Assembly: GCA_016868815.1 (NCBI GenBank)
Contig: VGFQ01000002.1
Coordinates: 1-64,000 of the forward strand
Direction: 5' to 3'
Length of the DNA stretch: 64,000 nt
Origin: Bacteroidota bacterium
Lineage (GTDB): Bacteria; Bacteroidota; Bacteroidia; Chitinophagales; Chitinophagaceae
Positions 27,212 through 36,499 of this stretch are shown here, in pieces. Positions within the stretch are counted from its first letter, which is position 1. Each line of letters opens with the position of its first letter. A program made the translations under genes and the position numbers. The notes below the pieces were generated by a model. That model was not told the DNA's origin. It saw nothing but the letters and a program-made list of their open reading frames with translations, and did no database searches.

Positions 27212-29362
27212 ATGAAAAGGATCTTTCTCCCTCTGCTCCTCCTGCCGAGCCTGCTGCATGCACAGCGTTACTCCCGTTTCGTGGACCCCTTCCTGGGTAC
27301 GGGTGGGCATGGGCATGTGTATCCTGGGGCGGCCGTACCCTTTGGGATGGTGCAGTTGAGTCCGGACAATGGCACCAACGGCTGGGACTGGTGCAGCGGC
27401 TATCATTACAGCAGCGACAGCATCGCTGGCTTCAGCCACACCCACCTCAGCGGTACGGGTATCGGAGATCTCTGTGATATTTCGGTACTACCACTCCTGG
27501 ACACGAATGGCATCCGGTCCAATCGGCTCAAGATCCCCTTCTCCCATAAGGATGAATTCGCCTCCCCGGGACGATATGCCGTACGGCTAGGCAATGGCGT
27601 GGGCGTGGAACTGACGACTACGGTACGCAACGGCGTGCATCGCTACCGATTCCCAGGAGCTGCCGGCTGGCTGCGGTTCGATATGGGCTTTGCCATCAAC
27701 TGGGACAGTGCCACCGACGGATTACTGAGGCTGATCGACGACAGCACCCTGGTTGGTTATCGATATTCCACAGGATGGGCCAAGGGGCAGAAAGTGTTCT
27801 TCGCCGCTCGATTTTCGCAGCTCGTGTGCGAGCGCATCGTGATCGACGAAGCGGGCTTCTTCAAGGGCGATATTGGTCCGAACGTCAAGATGGCCCTGCG
27901 CTTCGATACAAAGGGACAACCATTGACTGTGCGTGTAGGCCTCAGTTCCAACGATATCGACGCGGCGCTGGCATCTCTTCGGGAATCTGCAGGAAAGACT
28001 CCGGAGCAGGTCATGCGGTCCGCGGAAACCCTTTGGGAGCAAGAGCTGCGAAAGATCGAGATTGATACCGCCGATCGATCCCTGGCGACCCGATTCTACA
28101 CTGCGCTCTACCGCACCTGCCTGGCTCCCAATGTTTACTCCGATGCGGATGGCGCCTATCAGACGCATGACCACCTGCGACGCCGGATGCCAACGGGACA
28201 GAAGTACACCATATTCTCCCTTTGGGATACCTTCCGGGCTTTGCATCCGCTGTTCACCATTACCCAGCCAGAGCGGGTTCCTGACATGATCAATAGCATG
28301 CTCGCCTTCCACGATGACAATGGTCTGCTGCCAGTGTGGGATATCGCTACCTGGGAGGCCAATACGATGACAGGCTATCATGCCATCCCCGTCATCGCCG
28401 ACGCCATCCTCAAAGGGGTGGAGGGCTTCGACCACCGCCGCGCCTATGCGGCCATGAAGAAAAGCGCTGCCCAGCAGCAACGGGGTACGGCCGACTATGC
28501 CCGCTTCGGCTACCTCCCGCAGGACAAGCATGGCTGGAGCGTCACCTACACCCTGGAGTATGCCTATGACGACTGGTGCATCGCACAGGTCGCCCAAAAA
28601 CTCGGGGAACCAGAAGACCATGACCGCTTCCTCAAACGGGCAGCTTCCTACCGGAATCTCTTCGACCCCGCCACCGGCTTCATGCGCGCCAAGGACAGTG
28701 CCGGGCGCTTCGTCGAGCCCTTCGACCCGCTCGTCTCCGAACACGGCTTCGAAGGACAGTACATCGAAGGCACGGCCTGGCAGCACAGCTTCTTTGTGCC
28801 TCATGACGTGCCGGGTTTCGCTGTATTACATGGCGGGAAGGAAAAGCTCGTCGCCAAGCTCGACGAACTCTTCGCCTCTTCCTCGGTGTTGAAGGGCGAC
28901 AACATCTCCATAGACGTGACGGGACTGATCGGGCAGTATGCACACGGCAACGAACCCTCGCATCACATTATCTACATGTACACTGTCCTCGGACGTCCCG
29001 ACCTCGCTGCCCGCTGGCTGCGCACTGTGGCCGACAGTATGTACCGCACCGGTCCAGACGGGCTCTCCGGTAACGATGACTGCGGACAGATGAGCGCATG
29101 GTTCGTGTGGACGGCCCTTGGCATGTACCCCCTCAACCCCGCCTCCGGGGAATACGTCTTCGGCTACCCACTGGTTAACCGTGCTGTCATCACCTTGCCC
29201 GAGGGTAAGGAACTCACGGTGAAGATCAACCGAATTATGGGTGGTGTGCCAGGGGTGAAGTCCGTTCGGCTTAATGGGAAGCCCCATGCCAAGCCCTCGG
29301 TGAGCCATTGGGAGATCCTGCAGGGCGGGCTGCTCGAGATGGAAGTAGGGGAGAGGCCCTGA
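27212..29362 (+). CDS. GH92 alpha-mannosidase, secreted
   Basis: Ca2+-dependent exo-alpha-mannosidase family. Signal peptide ends at LHA-Q (about residue 17). Seen: YSRFVDPFLGTGGHGHVYPGA, FGMVQLSPDNG, GFSHTHLSGTG in the N-terminal beta domain, then WDTFRALHPLFT, VWDIATWEANTMTGYHAIPV and GNDDCGQMSAWFVWTALGMYP in the (alpha/alpha)6 domain. The 716-residue length is normal. GH92 enzymes cleave alpha-1,2/1,3/1,4/1,6-mannosides, and some cleave mannose-1-phospho-6-mannose. The nearby NAGPA protein makes a phosphomannan-type substrate conceivable. Member of the 26006-29362 operon. Confidence 0.93.
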   Translation: MKRIFLPLLLLPSLLHAQRYSRFVDPFLGTGGHGHVYPGAAVPFGMVQLSPDNGTNGWDWCSGYHYSSDSIAGFSHTHLSGTGIGDLCDISVLPLLDTNGIRSNRLKIPFSHKDEFASPGRYAVRLGNGVGVELTTTVRNGVHRYRFPGAAGWLRFDMGFAINWDSATDGLLRLIDDSTLVGYRYSTGWAKGQKVFFAARFSQLVCERIVIDEAGFFKGDIGPNVKMALRFDTKGQPLTVRVGLSSNDIDAALASLRESAGKTPEQVMRSAETLWEQELRKIEIDTADRSLATRFYTALYRTCLAPNVYSDADGAYQTHDHLRRRMPTGQKYTIFSLWDTFRALHPLFTITQPERVPDMINSMLAFHDDNGLLPVWDIATWEANTMTGYHAIPVIADAILKGVEGFDHRRAYAAMKKSAAQQQRGTADYARFGYLPQDKHGWSVTYTLEYAYDDWCIAQVAQKLGEPEDHDRFLKRAASYRNLFDPATGFMRAKDSAGRFVEPFDPLVSEHGFEGQYIEGTAWQHSFFVPHDVPGFAVLHGGKEKLVAKLDELFASSSVLKGDNISIDVTGLIGQYAHGNEPSHHIIYMYTVLGRPDLAARWLRTVADSMYRTGPDGLSGNDDCGQMSAWFVWTALGMYPLNPASGEYVFGYPLVNRAVITLPEGKELTVKINRIMGGVPGVKSVRLNGKPHAKPSVSHWEILQGGLLEMEVGERP

Positions 29363-29599
29363 TTTATCTTTTTCAGGATTTACATGATCTCAAGACTTTT
29401 GTAAAAGAGTTTCGTCAGCGGCAGCGTTTGGGGATGGAGCAGGATAACGGGGTATCAAAAATTTGATGTCACAAATCGTTTTCTGAAGGGCACCTTGCAT
29501 TCTATGCGTTTTTTACCAAGATTTTCGGATAACTAGGACTTTCAGGATAGGCTTGGCGAGTTTACCGAGCTTCTTAATGTCATTCCTGGATGTGCAAAA
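29363..29599. other. intergenic spacer without recognised gene
   Basis: Lies between the convergent GH92 gene and the SusD terminator and has lower GC than flanking genes. I see a short ATCAAA/TTTGAT dyad around 29453-29466 but no open reading frame, RNA gene or promoter match. Confidence 0.4.
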
Positions 29600-29627
29600 A
29601 AAGGGCGGTGTGTAAACACCGCCCTTT
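29600..29627 (-). terminator. strong intrinsic terminator of the AGE-FAD-SusC-SusD operon
   Basis: Perfect 12-base stem AAAGGGCGGTGT/ACACCGCCCTTT with a 4-base loop. On the minus strand it is followed by a run of T, 31 bases past the SusD stop. It could also stop GH92 transcripts from the other side. Confidence 0.88.
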
Positions 29628-29658
29628 CAAAAATTAAATTAACTCAAAAAAGAGCTTC

Positions 29659-31440
29659 TTACCATCCGGGATTCTGGGTCATGCCTGTGGGGTTGGCATC
29701 GACCTCGAACTGGGGGATGGGCCATAGCTTGTACTTGGCATTCGTATTGGTCCGGATCTGGTTGCGGAAACGGATGCGCTGACTGATGCTGGTGGTGTAA
29801 TTGGGCACTTCGTCGGCATCAAAAGTCGGATTATTCGGGGCGATGGCGGGATCTAGGGCATAGCCGACGACGGGCCCGCTGTTGGCATTTGCATAGATAT
29901 CCCAGCGTCGCAGGTCGAAAAGTCGGTGCCCTTCTCCTGCCAGCTCCACAACACGCTCGCGGCGAATGCGTTGGCGAATCTGTGCCTGGGTGCCGGAGGC
30001 GATGGATGGCTGTCCGGCACGGGTGCGGACGGTATTCAAAGCGGCCAGCACGGTCGCGTCGATCTCGTTCAGCTCCACCTTTGCCTCCGCATACATCAGC
30101 AGGATATCGGCATACCGCATCAGGATGTATCCCGTTTTGTGTTCCCAGATGTACTGGGTGGAGTCGAGGTACTTTTTCCATACGTATCCTACGCCTCCGA
30201 TATTGCCAGTGGCACTTACCTGCCACTGGATCCCTGCGGCCTGTGCTCCGATCCAATCGTTGTTGCCGGAGACGGTGTCATATCTATTCTGAATCCAGTT
30301 CCAGCGGAAGCGTCTGTTGCTATGGATGTTGAAGATCTGTCGTTCCCTAGGGTTGCTGTAGGGAAGGGTTGGTGCGGTGAGGGTGTGGTGCTGCATGGTG
30401 TCACCGGGCATGTAGACGGTCCATGCCAGTCGGCGGTCGCGGTTGAGGCGGGGGTTGAGGCGGCTGTAGATCGTGGAGGCATCGATCCGGCTCCCATTGC
30501 GGTCCTCGTAGCGATCTACGAGTGCCTGTGAGGGGAAATGGCTGCTCTGGGAGTTGGTCACCTGCCTCGGCACGCACCCCAGGATGGGCCCCCAGTTCTG
30601 CGGGTTTAGCTGATCTGTGGGGAAGGTCTGGTTGAATAGGATCTCGCGGTTGGCATTGGAGGCTTGCCCGGCGAGCATGAATAGCGCCGGATAGTTCGGG
30701 TTGAGGCCGTACTGGTTGAGGTCGATCACGGCCTTGGTGGCCGTGGCGGCCATGCGCCAGTCCTTGATCAGCAGGGCCAGCTTGGCCTTCAGGCCGAGGG
30801 CCACGGCGCGGTTTACACGTCCGTTCGCGAGTATCGGCTGGGCGGTGGCGAAGGCGGCAGAAGCCTCATCCATGTCTTTGTAGAGCTCGGCCACGATGGT
30901 GGCGACGGGTGTGCGCTTGGCAGAGAGTACCTCGTCGACGCCGGGCGCCTTGGGATACCAGGGTACGTCGCCGAACATGTACATCAGGTGGAAATAGCCC
31001 CAGGCACGCAATACCAGCGTCTCGGCTCGAATGCGCCCGTAGACGGCTGCAGAGACGTTGGCCTTTCCGTTTTGCATGCCTAAGAGTTGTTGGTTGGAGC
31101 GCTGGATGAGGCGGAAGGCCTGGCTCCAGCAGGTATTGACGAGGGCGTTGTTGACGAGGAAGGGACCACCGTCGCCCATGGCAACGAAGTCTTCCGCGTT
31201 GCCACCCCGCTTCATAGAAATGTCGGTGGATGCCTCCACGGCATAGAGCAGTGGGGTGTTGTTGGGGAATATCCAGAAGGCGGCAGCATAGACGCCGGTG
31301 AGGCCCTGCTCCATCTCGTTTTCGTTGGACAGGTAGTTGGTGGCCGAGGACTGGTCCAGTGGCCTCCGGTCGAGGAACTTGTCGCAGCCGGCGGCACCCA
31401 GGAGGAGTGCCAACAGGCCGAGGTTCTGTATCTTCTTCAT
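29659..31440 (-). CDS. SusD/RagB-family glycan-binding lipoprotein
   Basis: Surface lipoprotein partner of the SusC gene upstream. The lipobox is GAAGC (Cys near residue 19), followed by DKFLDRRPLDQ. Helical TPR-like segments include RAETLVLRAWGYFHLMYMFGDVPW and ILMRYADILLMYAEAKVELN. The C-terminus ends NPTGMTQNPGW, as usual for this family. Length 593 residues. It is the last gene of the operon. The ligand cannot be predicted, but the operon's epimerase and FAD oxidoreductase suggest an amino-sugar- or oxidised-sugar-containing glycan. Confidence 0.93.
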   Translation of the reverse strand: MKKIQNLGLLALLLGAAGCDKFLDRRPLDQSSATNYLSNENEMEQGLTGVYAAAFWIFPNNTPLLYAVEASTDISMKRGGNAEDFVAMGDGGPFLVNNALVNTCWSQAFRLIQRSNQQLLGMQNGKANVSAAVYGRIRAETLVLRAWGYFHLMYMFGDVPWYPKAPGVDEVLSAKRTPVATIVAELYKDMDEASAAFATAQPILANGRVNRAVALGLKAKLALLIKDWRMAATATKAVIDLNQYGLNPNYPALFMLAGQASNANREILFNQTFPTDQLNPQNWGPILGCVPRQVTNSQSSHFPSQALVDRYEDRNGSRIDASTIYSRLNPRLNRDRRLAWTVYMPGDTMQHHTLTAPTLPYSNPRERQIFNIHSNRRFRWNWIQNRYDTVSGNNDWIGAQAAGIQWQVSATGNIGGVGYVWKKYLDSTQYIWEHKTGYILMRYADILLMYAEAKVELNEIDATVLAALNTVRTRAGQPSIASGTQAQIRQRIRRERVVELAGEGHRLFDLRRWDIYANANSGPVVGYALDPAIAPNNPTFDADEVPNYTTSISQRIRFRNQIRTNTNAKYKLWPIPQFEVDANPTGMTQNPGW

Positions 31441-31459
31441 GGTCGTTAGATAAGTGGGT

Positions 31460-34400
31460 TTAGAAGTTGACGTTCAGGCCGGCTGTCACCGTACGCATCA
31501 CTGGGTAGAACTCGGCGTTTGCGTTGTTGATCTCGGGGTCGAAGCCATCCCAGGAAGGCGTTAGGGTCAGCAGGTTCTGGCCGCTCACGAAGACGCGGAG
31601 CGACTGGATACGCAGGCTGTTCAGCACATTCTTCGGCAGCGTATAGCCGAGATTCACGTTTTTCAGGCGGAAATATGCCGCACTGCGGATCCACCAGTCG
31701 GAGGCCACGAAGTTGTTGCCGCCAAAGCCAGAGGGCAGCAGGCGCGGGAAGACGGCGCCCGTGTTGTTAGGCCTCCAGGCGTTCGTCTGGTGTTGCAGGA
31801 GCGAGGCGATGAAGTCGCTGCTAGCAAAGGGGACGGCGCCCGTGCCACTCAGGTAGTTGTCGCGCATACCGACCCCTTGGCCGAACAGGTTCAGGTCGAA
31901 GTTGCCGTAGGATATGTTCAGGTTGATGCTGTACTCGTAACGGGGGAAGTTATTTCCGAGGAAGGTGCGGTCGTTGGCGTCCACCTTGCCGTCGGGCTTA
32001 CCGTCGGGACCGCTGATGTCGGCATACTTCATGTCGCCTGGCTTGGGACCCGTGGTGGGTGTAGCATTCCAGGGGATGCCAAACTGAACGGGTGAGCTCT
32101 TGATGTTGTTGGAGTCGGCGAAGAAGCCTAGTGCGCGGTAGCCATAGTAAGAGCCCAGGGCATAGCCCGGCTGGGTGCGGGTGCTGCCGCCGTCGATGAA
32201 GGGCAGGCCTGCAATGAGGCCGGTGACTTCATTGCGCACATCCGCAAGCATGACGGTCGCGTCGAAGTTCCATTTCTTCACCTGCTTCTTATAGTTCATG
32301 GAGACTTCCCATCCGCGGTTCTCCATGTTGCCGGCATTGACAAAGGGGTTTCCGAGGCCGCCGGCAGAGGCGGGCAGCGTGCGGGGCAGGATCATGTCCT
32401 TCAGCGACTTCACATAGTAGTCGGCCGTCAGGGTGAAGCCACCCTTGAACGTAAGGTCAAGGCCCGCATTCCACTGCCGCGAGGTCTCCCATCCAATGTC
32501 GGGGTTGGGAAACTGCAGCACGGCCACCCCCAGCGTAGTGGCACTGTTGAAATAGGCGCTGGTGCCATTGGTGGGGTTGCTGTACACCGAAGTACCGTAG
32601 AAGGCGTCGAAGGCGTAGTTGGAGCTGAAGTTCTGGTTGCCATTCCCGCCTATGGAGCCACGGATCTTACCGAAGCTAATAACATCGGACAGCTCATCCC
32701 AGAAACCCTCGCGGCTGAATACCCAGCCGGCGGAGGCGGAGCCGAAGTTGCCCCACTGGCGATCACGAACCTGCGAGAAGCGCGAGGAGCCGTCGCGGCG
32801 ACCATTGACTTCAAATAGGTATTTGTCGCGGAAGGCGTAGTTAACTCGGCCGAAGGCACCCGCCAGCGCGAGCTCGGAGACGCCCGCGCTGTTGTCGCGC
32901 GCGCCCGTGCCCAGGTTTAGGTAGGGCTGGTTGGGATTCACGAAGCCCTGGCGCGAGGCGCCGAAGAAGTAGTTCTCATAGAGCTCGCTCTGACTGCCCG
33001 CCATGACCTTGATGGCATGGTCCTCTCTGAGCTGCAGGCTGTAGGTGGCCTGTGCGCTGTAGGTCGTATAGAGGTCGTTGCGCCAGCTCTCCGACAGCGA
33101 GGAGGTGCCAGGCCAGGCTGCGATTCGGTCGTAGCTGTTCGTCGCAAGGTTCGGAGCGTAGATGTCGGCATTCTTCGTGAAGCTCTTGGTATAAGGGTTA
33201 CGCTTCTCGCGGCCCCAGGCGGCTTCGAGCTCAAGTCCCCTGACCGGGTTGGCCACCAGGGCCACACGCGTGAGCATCGTGCTGCCCTGCACCACGGAAG
33301 TACCGGCAGCCTCGGCCATAGCGATGGGGTTGCGGTTGTTGGTCTGTGCGGCCGTGCCGTACATGTCTTGACCGAACTTGCCCGCACCGATGGCGGGCAG
33401 GCCGATGGCCTGGCGGATGATGAATTCGGGAGAGCCGGTGGACGGGTTGATGGTCTTGTTCTGATTATAGGCCAGCGTGCCCGTTAGCGTCAGCCACTTG
33501 GCGACTTTGAATTCGGGGTTGAATCGCAGATCGTACTTCTCAAACGAGTTGTTTTGGATCAACCCTTGCTGGTTCATGTAGGTCATACCTGTGAACACGC
33601 TGAAGCGTTCGCCGCCGGAAGAGATTTGCACGTTGTGGTTCTGCAGCATGCCGCTGTTGGTTAGCACCGCGTCGATCCAGTCTGTGTTGATGACGTCCAT
33701 ATTATTGCCGGCTGGATTGGCGACGTACTTGTCGATCAGCGTCTGCGGATACACCACGGCCGAAGGGTTGCCCGTGCGGTTCTGCTCGGCTTCGTTGCTA
33801 TAGCGCAGGTGGTTGACGGCACTCACCCGCTCAGGCAGTGAGGTGAAGCCTTGCTTCGTGAAGAAGTTGTTATATGAGACCTTGGTACCTTTTGTCCCAC
33901 CTCGCTTTGTCTTCACCACAATGACGCCGGCCGAGGCGCGGTTGCCGTATATGGCAGTGGAGGCTGCATCCTTCAAGATCGTCACGCTTTCGATGACATT
34001 CGGGTCAATCTGGTTCAGGGCGTCGGGACCCGAGCCGGTCGGCATCAGCAGACCGTCGATGACGATCAGCGGTGTGCTGTTGCCCTGGATGGAACTCTCG
34101 CCGCGGACGCGGATGAAGGCGCCATCGGCACCGGGACGACCCGACTGCTGCTGCACTGTCAAGCCGGGTGCCAGGCCCTGCAGCACCTGTGAGGTACTCG
34201 TCACCTGACGCTTGGTGATGGTGGCATTGTTCAGCGTCACCTGTGCGCCGGTGAGGTTTGACTTGCGCTGGGTGCCATAGCCTACAACCACGACCTCGCC
34301 GAGGTCGCCTGCGGTGGGCTGAAGCACCACGTCCAGCTCGCTGCCAGAGACGGACACCTCACGGGCGGTGAAGCCGATGCCCGAGAAGACCAGCGTCTCC

Positions 34401-34606
34401 CCTTTGGACGCCGAAAGGTTGTAATATCCGACTGCTCCGGTGGTGGTCCCTCGCAGAGTACCCTTCACAGTCACCGTGACGCCCTCTGCCCCGTTGCCGG
34501 TGCTGGCGCTTGTGACTCTTCCGGTCACGTTGATGTTCTGCGCTGCCAGTCGCACCCCCCAGGCGAGGACTAGCATCAGCAAAAGCATTGTCCGTTTCAT
34601 AGTCAT
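31460..34606 (-). CDS. SusC/RagA-family TonB-dependent receptor
   Basis: Outer-membrane importer of about 1048 residues. A signal peptide (about 1-22) is followed by a carboxypeptidase-like domain (VTGRVTSASTGNGAEGVTV region) and a plug with FIRVRGESSIQGNSTPLIVIDG and LKDAASTAIYGNRASAGVIVV. A barrel ends in Phe (NVNF). There is no STN domain. The ATG at 34606 makes an ATGA overlap with the upstream FAD-oxidoreductase stop, so it is translationally coupled; an alternative ATG lies two codons later. The SusD gene follows after 19 bases. Confidence 0.94.
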   Translation of the reverse strand: MTMKRTMLLLMLVLAWGVRLAAQNINVTGRVTSASTGNGAEGVTVTVKGTLRGTTTGAVGYYNLSASKGETLVFSGIGFTAREVSVSGSELDVVLQPTAGDLGEVVVVGYGTQRKSNLTGAQVTLNNATITKRQVTSTSQVLQGLAPGLTVQQQSGRPGADGAFIRVRGESSIQGNSTPLIVIDGLLMPTGSGPDALNQIDPNVIESVTILKDAASTAIYGNRASAGVIVVKTKRGGTKGTKVSYNNFFTKQGFTSLPERVSAVNHLRYSNEAEQNRTGNPSAVVYPQTLIDKYVANPAGNNMDVINTDWIDAVLTNSGMLQNHNVQISSGGERFSVFTGMTYMNQQGLIQNNSFEKYDLRFNPEFKVAKWLTLTGTLAYNQNKTINPSTGSPEFIIRQAIGLPAIGAGKFGQDMYGTAAQTNNRNPIAMAEAAGTSVVQGSTMLTRVALVANPVRGLELEAAWGREKRNPYTKSFTKNADIYAPNLATNSYDRIAAWPGTSSLSESWRNDLYTTYSAQATYSLQLREDHAIKVMAGSQSELYENYFFGASRQGFVNPNQPYLNLGTGARDNSAGVSELALAGAFGRVNYAFRDKYLFEVNGRRDGSSRFSQVRDRQWGNFGSASAGWVFSREGFWDELSDVISFGKIRGSIGGNGNQNFSSNYAFDAFYGTSVYSNPTNGTSAYFNSATTLGVAVLQFPNPDIGWETSRQWNAGLDLTFKGGFTLTADYYVKSLKDMILPRTLPASAGGLGNPFVNAGNMENRGWEVSMNYKKQVKKWNFDATVMLADVRNEVTGLIAGLPFIDGGSTRTQPGYALGSYYGYRALGFFADSNNIKSSPVQFGIPWNATPTTGPKPGDMKYADISGPDGKPDGKVDANDRTFLGNNFPRYEYSINLNISYGNFDLNLFGQGVGMRDNYLSGTGAVPFASSDFIASLLQHQTNAWRPNNTGAVFPRLLPSGFGGNNFVASDWWIRSAAYFRLKNVNLGYTLPKNVLNSLRIQSLRVFVSGQNLLTLTPSWDGFDPEINNANAEFYPVMRTVTAGLNVNF

Positions 34607-36477
34607 TGTTTTGATGTATGGTTTGGTTGAATGAACACTCCATGGTGGTCGACTGGATGCTTCGCGAATGCATCTGCCAGCCTCTCTAACAGTACCGCGA
34701 ACTCACTGCGCAAGATAGGTCGGCCCGGCTGAAAATCCTGTAGGCCCCAGCCCGACCAGCGCGTGGCCGCATCGGTCGGCATTCCCCCCTCCAGTGCCCG
34801 GAAGCTCTGCTCCACCGTCAGCAATTCGCCTGTCACATCAAGGCTTCTACCCAGGCATGCCATCAGCCCGGCCTTCACTTCGGTTACGTGTACTGGTGAG
34901 TCTGGGTAGAACCAGGTGCGGTTGGCCCATTGGTAGGGCTGCCCCATGCCTTGGAGGATGCCGGTGGCCCCTGCCCTTTGGATCTCGGTGAATTGTGGAT
35001 GGTCAGGCTTGACGTCATAGTAGGGCATGAGGTAAGCCTTGGCTTGCAGTAAGACCGACTGTATTTCTCGTATAGAAACAGCTCGCGGCTGTTTCCGCTG
35101 CTTCACCGACAGAGCCGCCAACACGCCGGCTGCCTGGCCAGTCAGCATCACCACCGGCTGCAAGCGCGTCGTTCCGTTGGCGGCATTGCTCACGCTTATG
35201 CCTTTCTCGGCTACGATGAGACCATCCGTTTGTTTCGGGATCAGCGCTCCGAGTGGGATGTTGAAGGAAGGGACTGGGTAGAAGCCGAGGTGCTGCGGGG
35301 CGGCTAGATTCTCGCGGTGGTGGTGGTCCACAGGGTAGTCGCCCACCGCGATGCCTGTGCGGTATAAGGCCAGGGGCTGAGTGTAGGGTTCGGAGATGTG
35401 GTTGAGGTCGAACCGCACAAGTCCCTGCAGCCGCCGTCCCTCGCGGTGGTAGGGCATGAGTGGCAGCCGATCGGCTGTGGGGAACTCATCGTCCACCAAC
35501 CCGAGGTGCTTGTTGCCGAACTGCGTCTGCAGGAAGTAGATGAACCGAAGGGTCTTGGCCTTAGCCTGGGCGATGGCCTGTTCCCGCTGCACCCCGTTCA
35601 TGGAGATCATATTCAAATAAATATCATTACCCTTGCCCGGCCAGTTGATGAGATACTTGCCGTTGGGCAGCCTGGCATAGTCCATCAACTGCTCCTTACT
35701 CACGTTGATGGTAAGCTTGGAAGGGGTGCTGCAGAAATCGCGGCAGCAGCCGTCGAACTCCATCGGGTCATAGCCGCTTGGTCGCACTAAGGTGCAGTCG
35801 GCGTCGCGCCCGTAATCCTTCAATATGGCCGTATAGGTGATGTCCTGCACGATGTCGCTGCTCTCCGGCACGTTGACTTTTTCGCCGGTGAGGCGGCTGG
35901 CCTCCATGCCCCTGTCGCTGCTCACGTCTGCGGAGGCCATTGCGTCGCCGAGTTCGGTCGCATCTACTACGCAGCGGGCGTGGACGATCCGTTCCCGACC
36001 GGTCGACAGGTCAAGAAAAATGGCGCCTGTCACCAGACCATTCTTTATTAATGTACGTATGAAGCGGTGTTTGTAGTGTACCGTCAACCTTGGCTCCTGT
36101 GCCGCCAAGGCCTTGAGGATGCTGTCGGCCACTCGCGGTTCGAAATGCGTGTTGCTCACCCAGCCGGTGGCTACTTTCTCGGGGCCACCGTAGCGTCGGT
36201 ACACAGCCTCGCGGAATTCGTTCCAGAGTCCTGATGGCAGGTTGTGGTTGCCGTCGGTAGCAGAGACGCCCGCGGCCGATAGCATGCCTCCCAGCCAGGG
36301 TCCCTCTTCCATCAGCTGGGTGCGCACACCCATGCGGGCGGACTGCAGGGCCGCTGCCGTACCGCCTGTGCCACCTCCAATCACCAATACGCCGGTGCGG
36401 TGGCTTGGCTGCGCATGGATCCCCCATTGCGCCAAGGCGCAAGCGAAGAGCAGGAGGATATGTTTTGCTTTCAGCAT
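34603..36477 (-). CDS. secreted FAD-dependent oxidoreductase
   Basis: Exported flavoprotein of the FAD_oxidored (PF12831-like) group. The signal peptide ends near IHA-Q (about residue 22). The dinucleotide motif VLVIGGGTGGTAAALQSARMG is at residues 30-50, and further on are GPWLGGMLSAAGVSATDG, ARCVVDATELGDAMA (second FAD segment) and GLIVAEKGISVSNAANG. These proteins occur in Bacteroidota glycan loci, where their substrates are mostly unknown; oxidation of a sugar or linker is possible. It sits between the epimerase (22-base gap) and SusC (4-base overlap), an order where enzymes precede the transporter. Confidence 0.85.
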   Translation of the reverse strand: MLKAKHILLLFACALAQWGIHAQPSHRTGVLVIGGGTGGTAAALQSARMGVRTQLMEEGPWLGGMLSAAGVSATDGNHNLPSGLWNEFREAVYRRYGGPEKVATGWVSNTHFEPRVADSILKALAAQEPRLTVHYKHRFIRTLIKNGLVTGAIFLDLSTGRERIVHARCVVDATELGDAMASADVSSDRGMEASRLTGEKVNVPESSDIVQDITYTAILKDYGRDADCTLVRPSGYDPMEFDGCCRDFCSTPSKLTINVSKEQLMDYARLPNGKYLINWPGKGNDIYLNMISMNGVQREQAIAQAKAKTLRFIYFLQTQFGNKHLGLVDDEFPTADRLPLMPYHREGRRLQGLVRFDLNHISEPYTQPLALYRTGIAVGDYPVDHHHRENLAAPQHLGFYPVPSFNIPLGALIPKQTDGLIVAEKGISVSNAANGTTRLQPVVMLTGQAAGVLAALSVKQRKQPRAVSIREIQSVLLQAKAYLMPYYDVKPDHPQFTEIQRAGATGILQGMGQPYQWANRTWFYPDSPVHVTEVKAGLMACLGRSLDVTGELLTVEQSFRALEGGMPTDAATRWSGWGLQDFQPGRPILRSEFAVLLERLADAFAKHPVDHHGVFIQPNHTSKQ

Positions 36478-36499
36478 GGTTTGTTCATCCTGACCGATG

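Noticed and set aside
27722-28804. 360-codon open frame on the minus strand inside the GH92 gene
   Set aside because: It is fully antisense to a clear GH92 mannosidase and its translation has no family motifs; long shadow frames are expected at this GC content.
29453-29466. ATCAAA/TTTGAT dyad in the GH92-SusD spacer
   Set aside because: Short and AT-only with no gene start nearby; too weak to call an operator.
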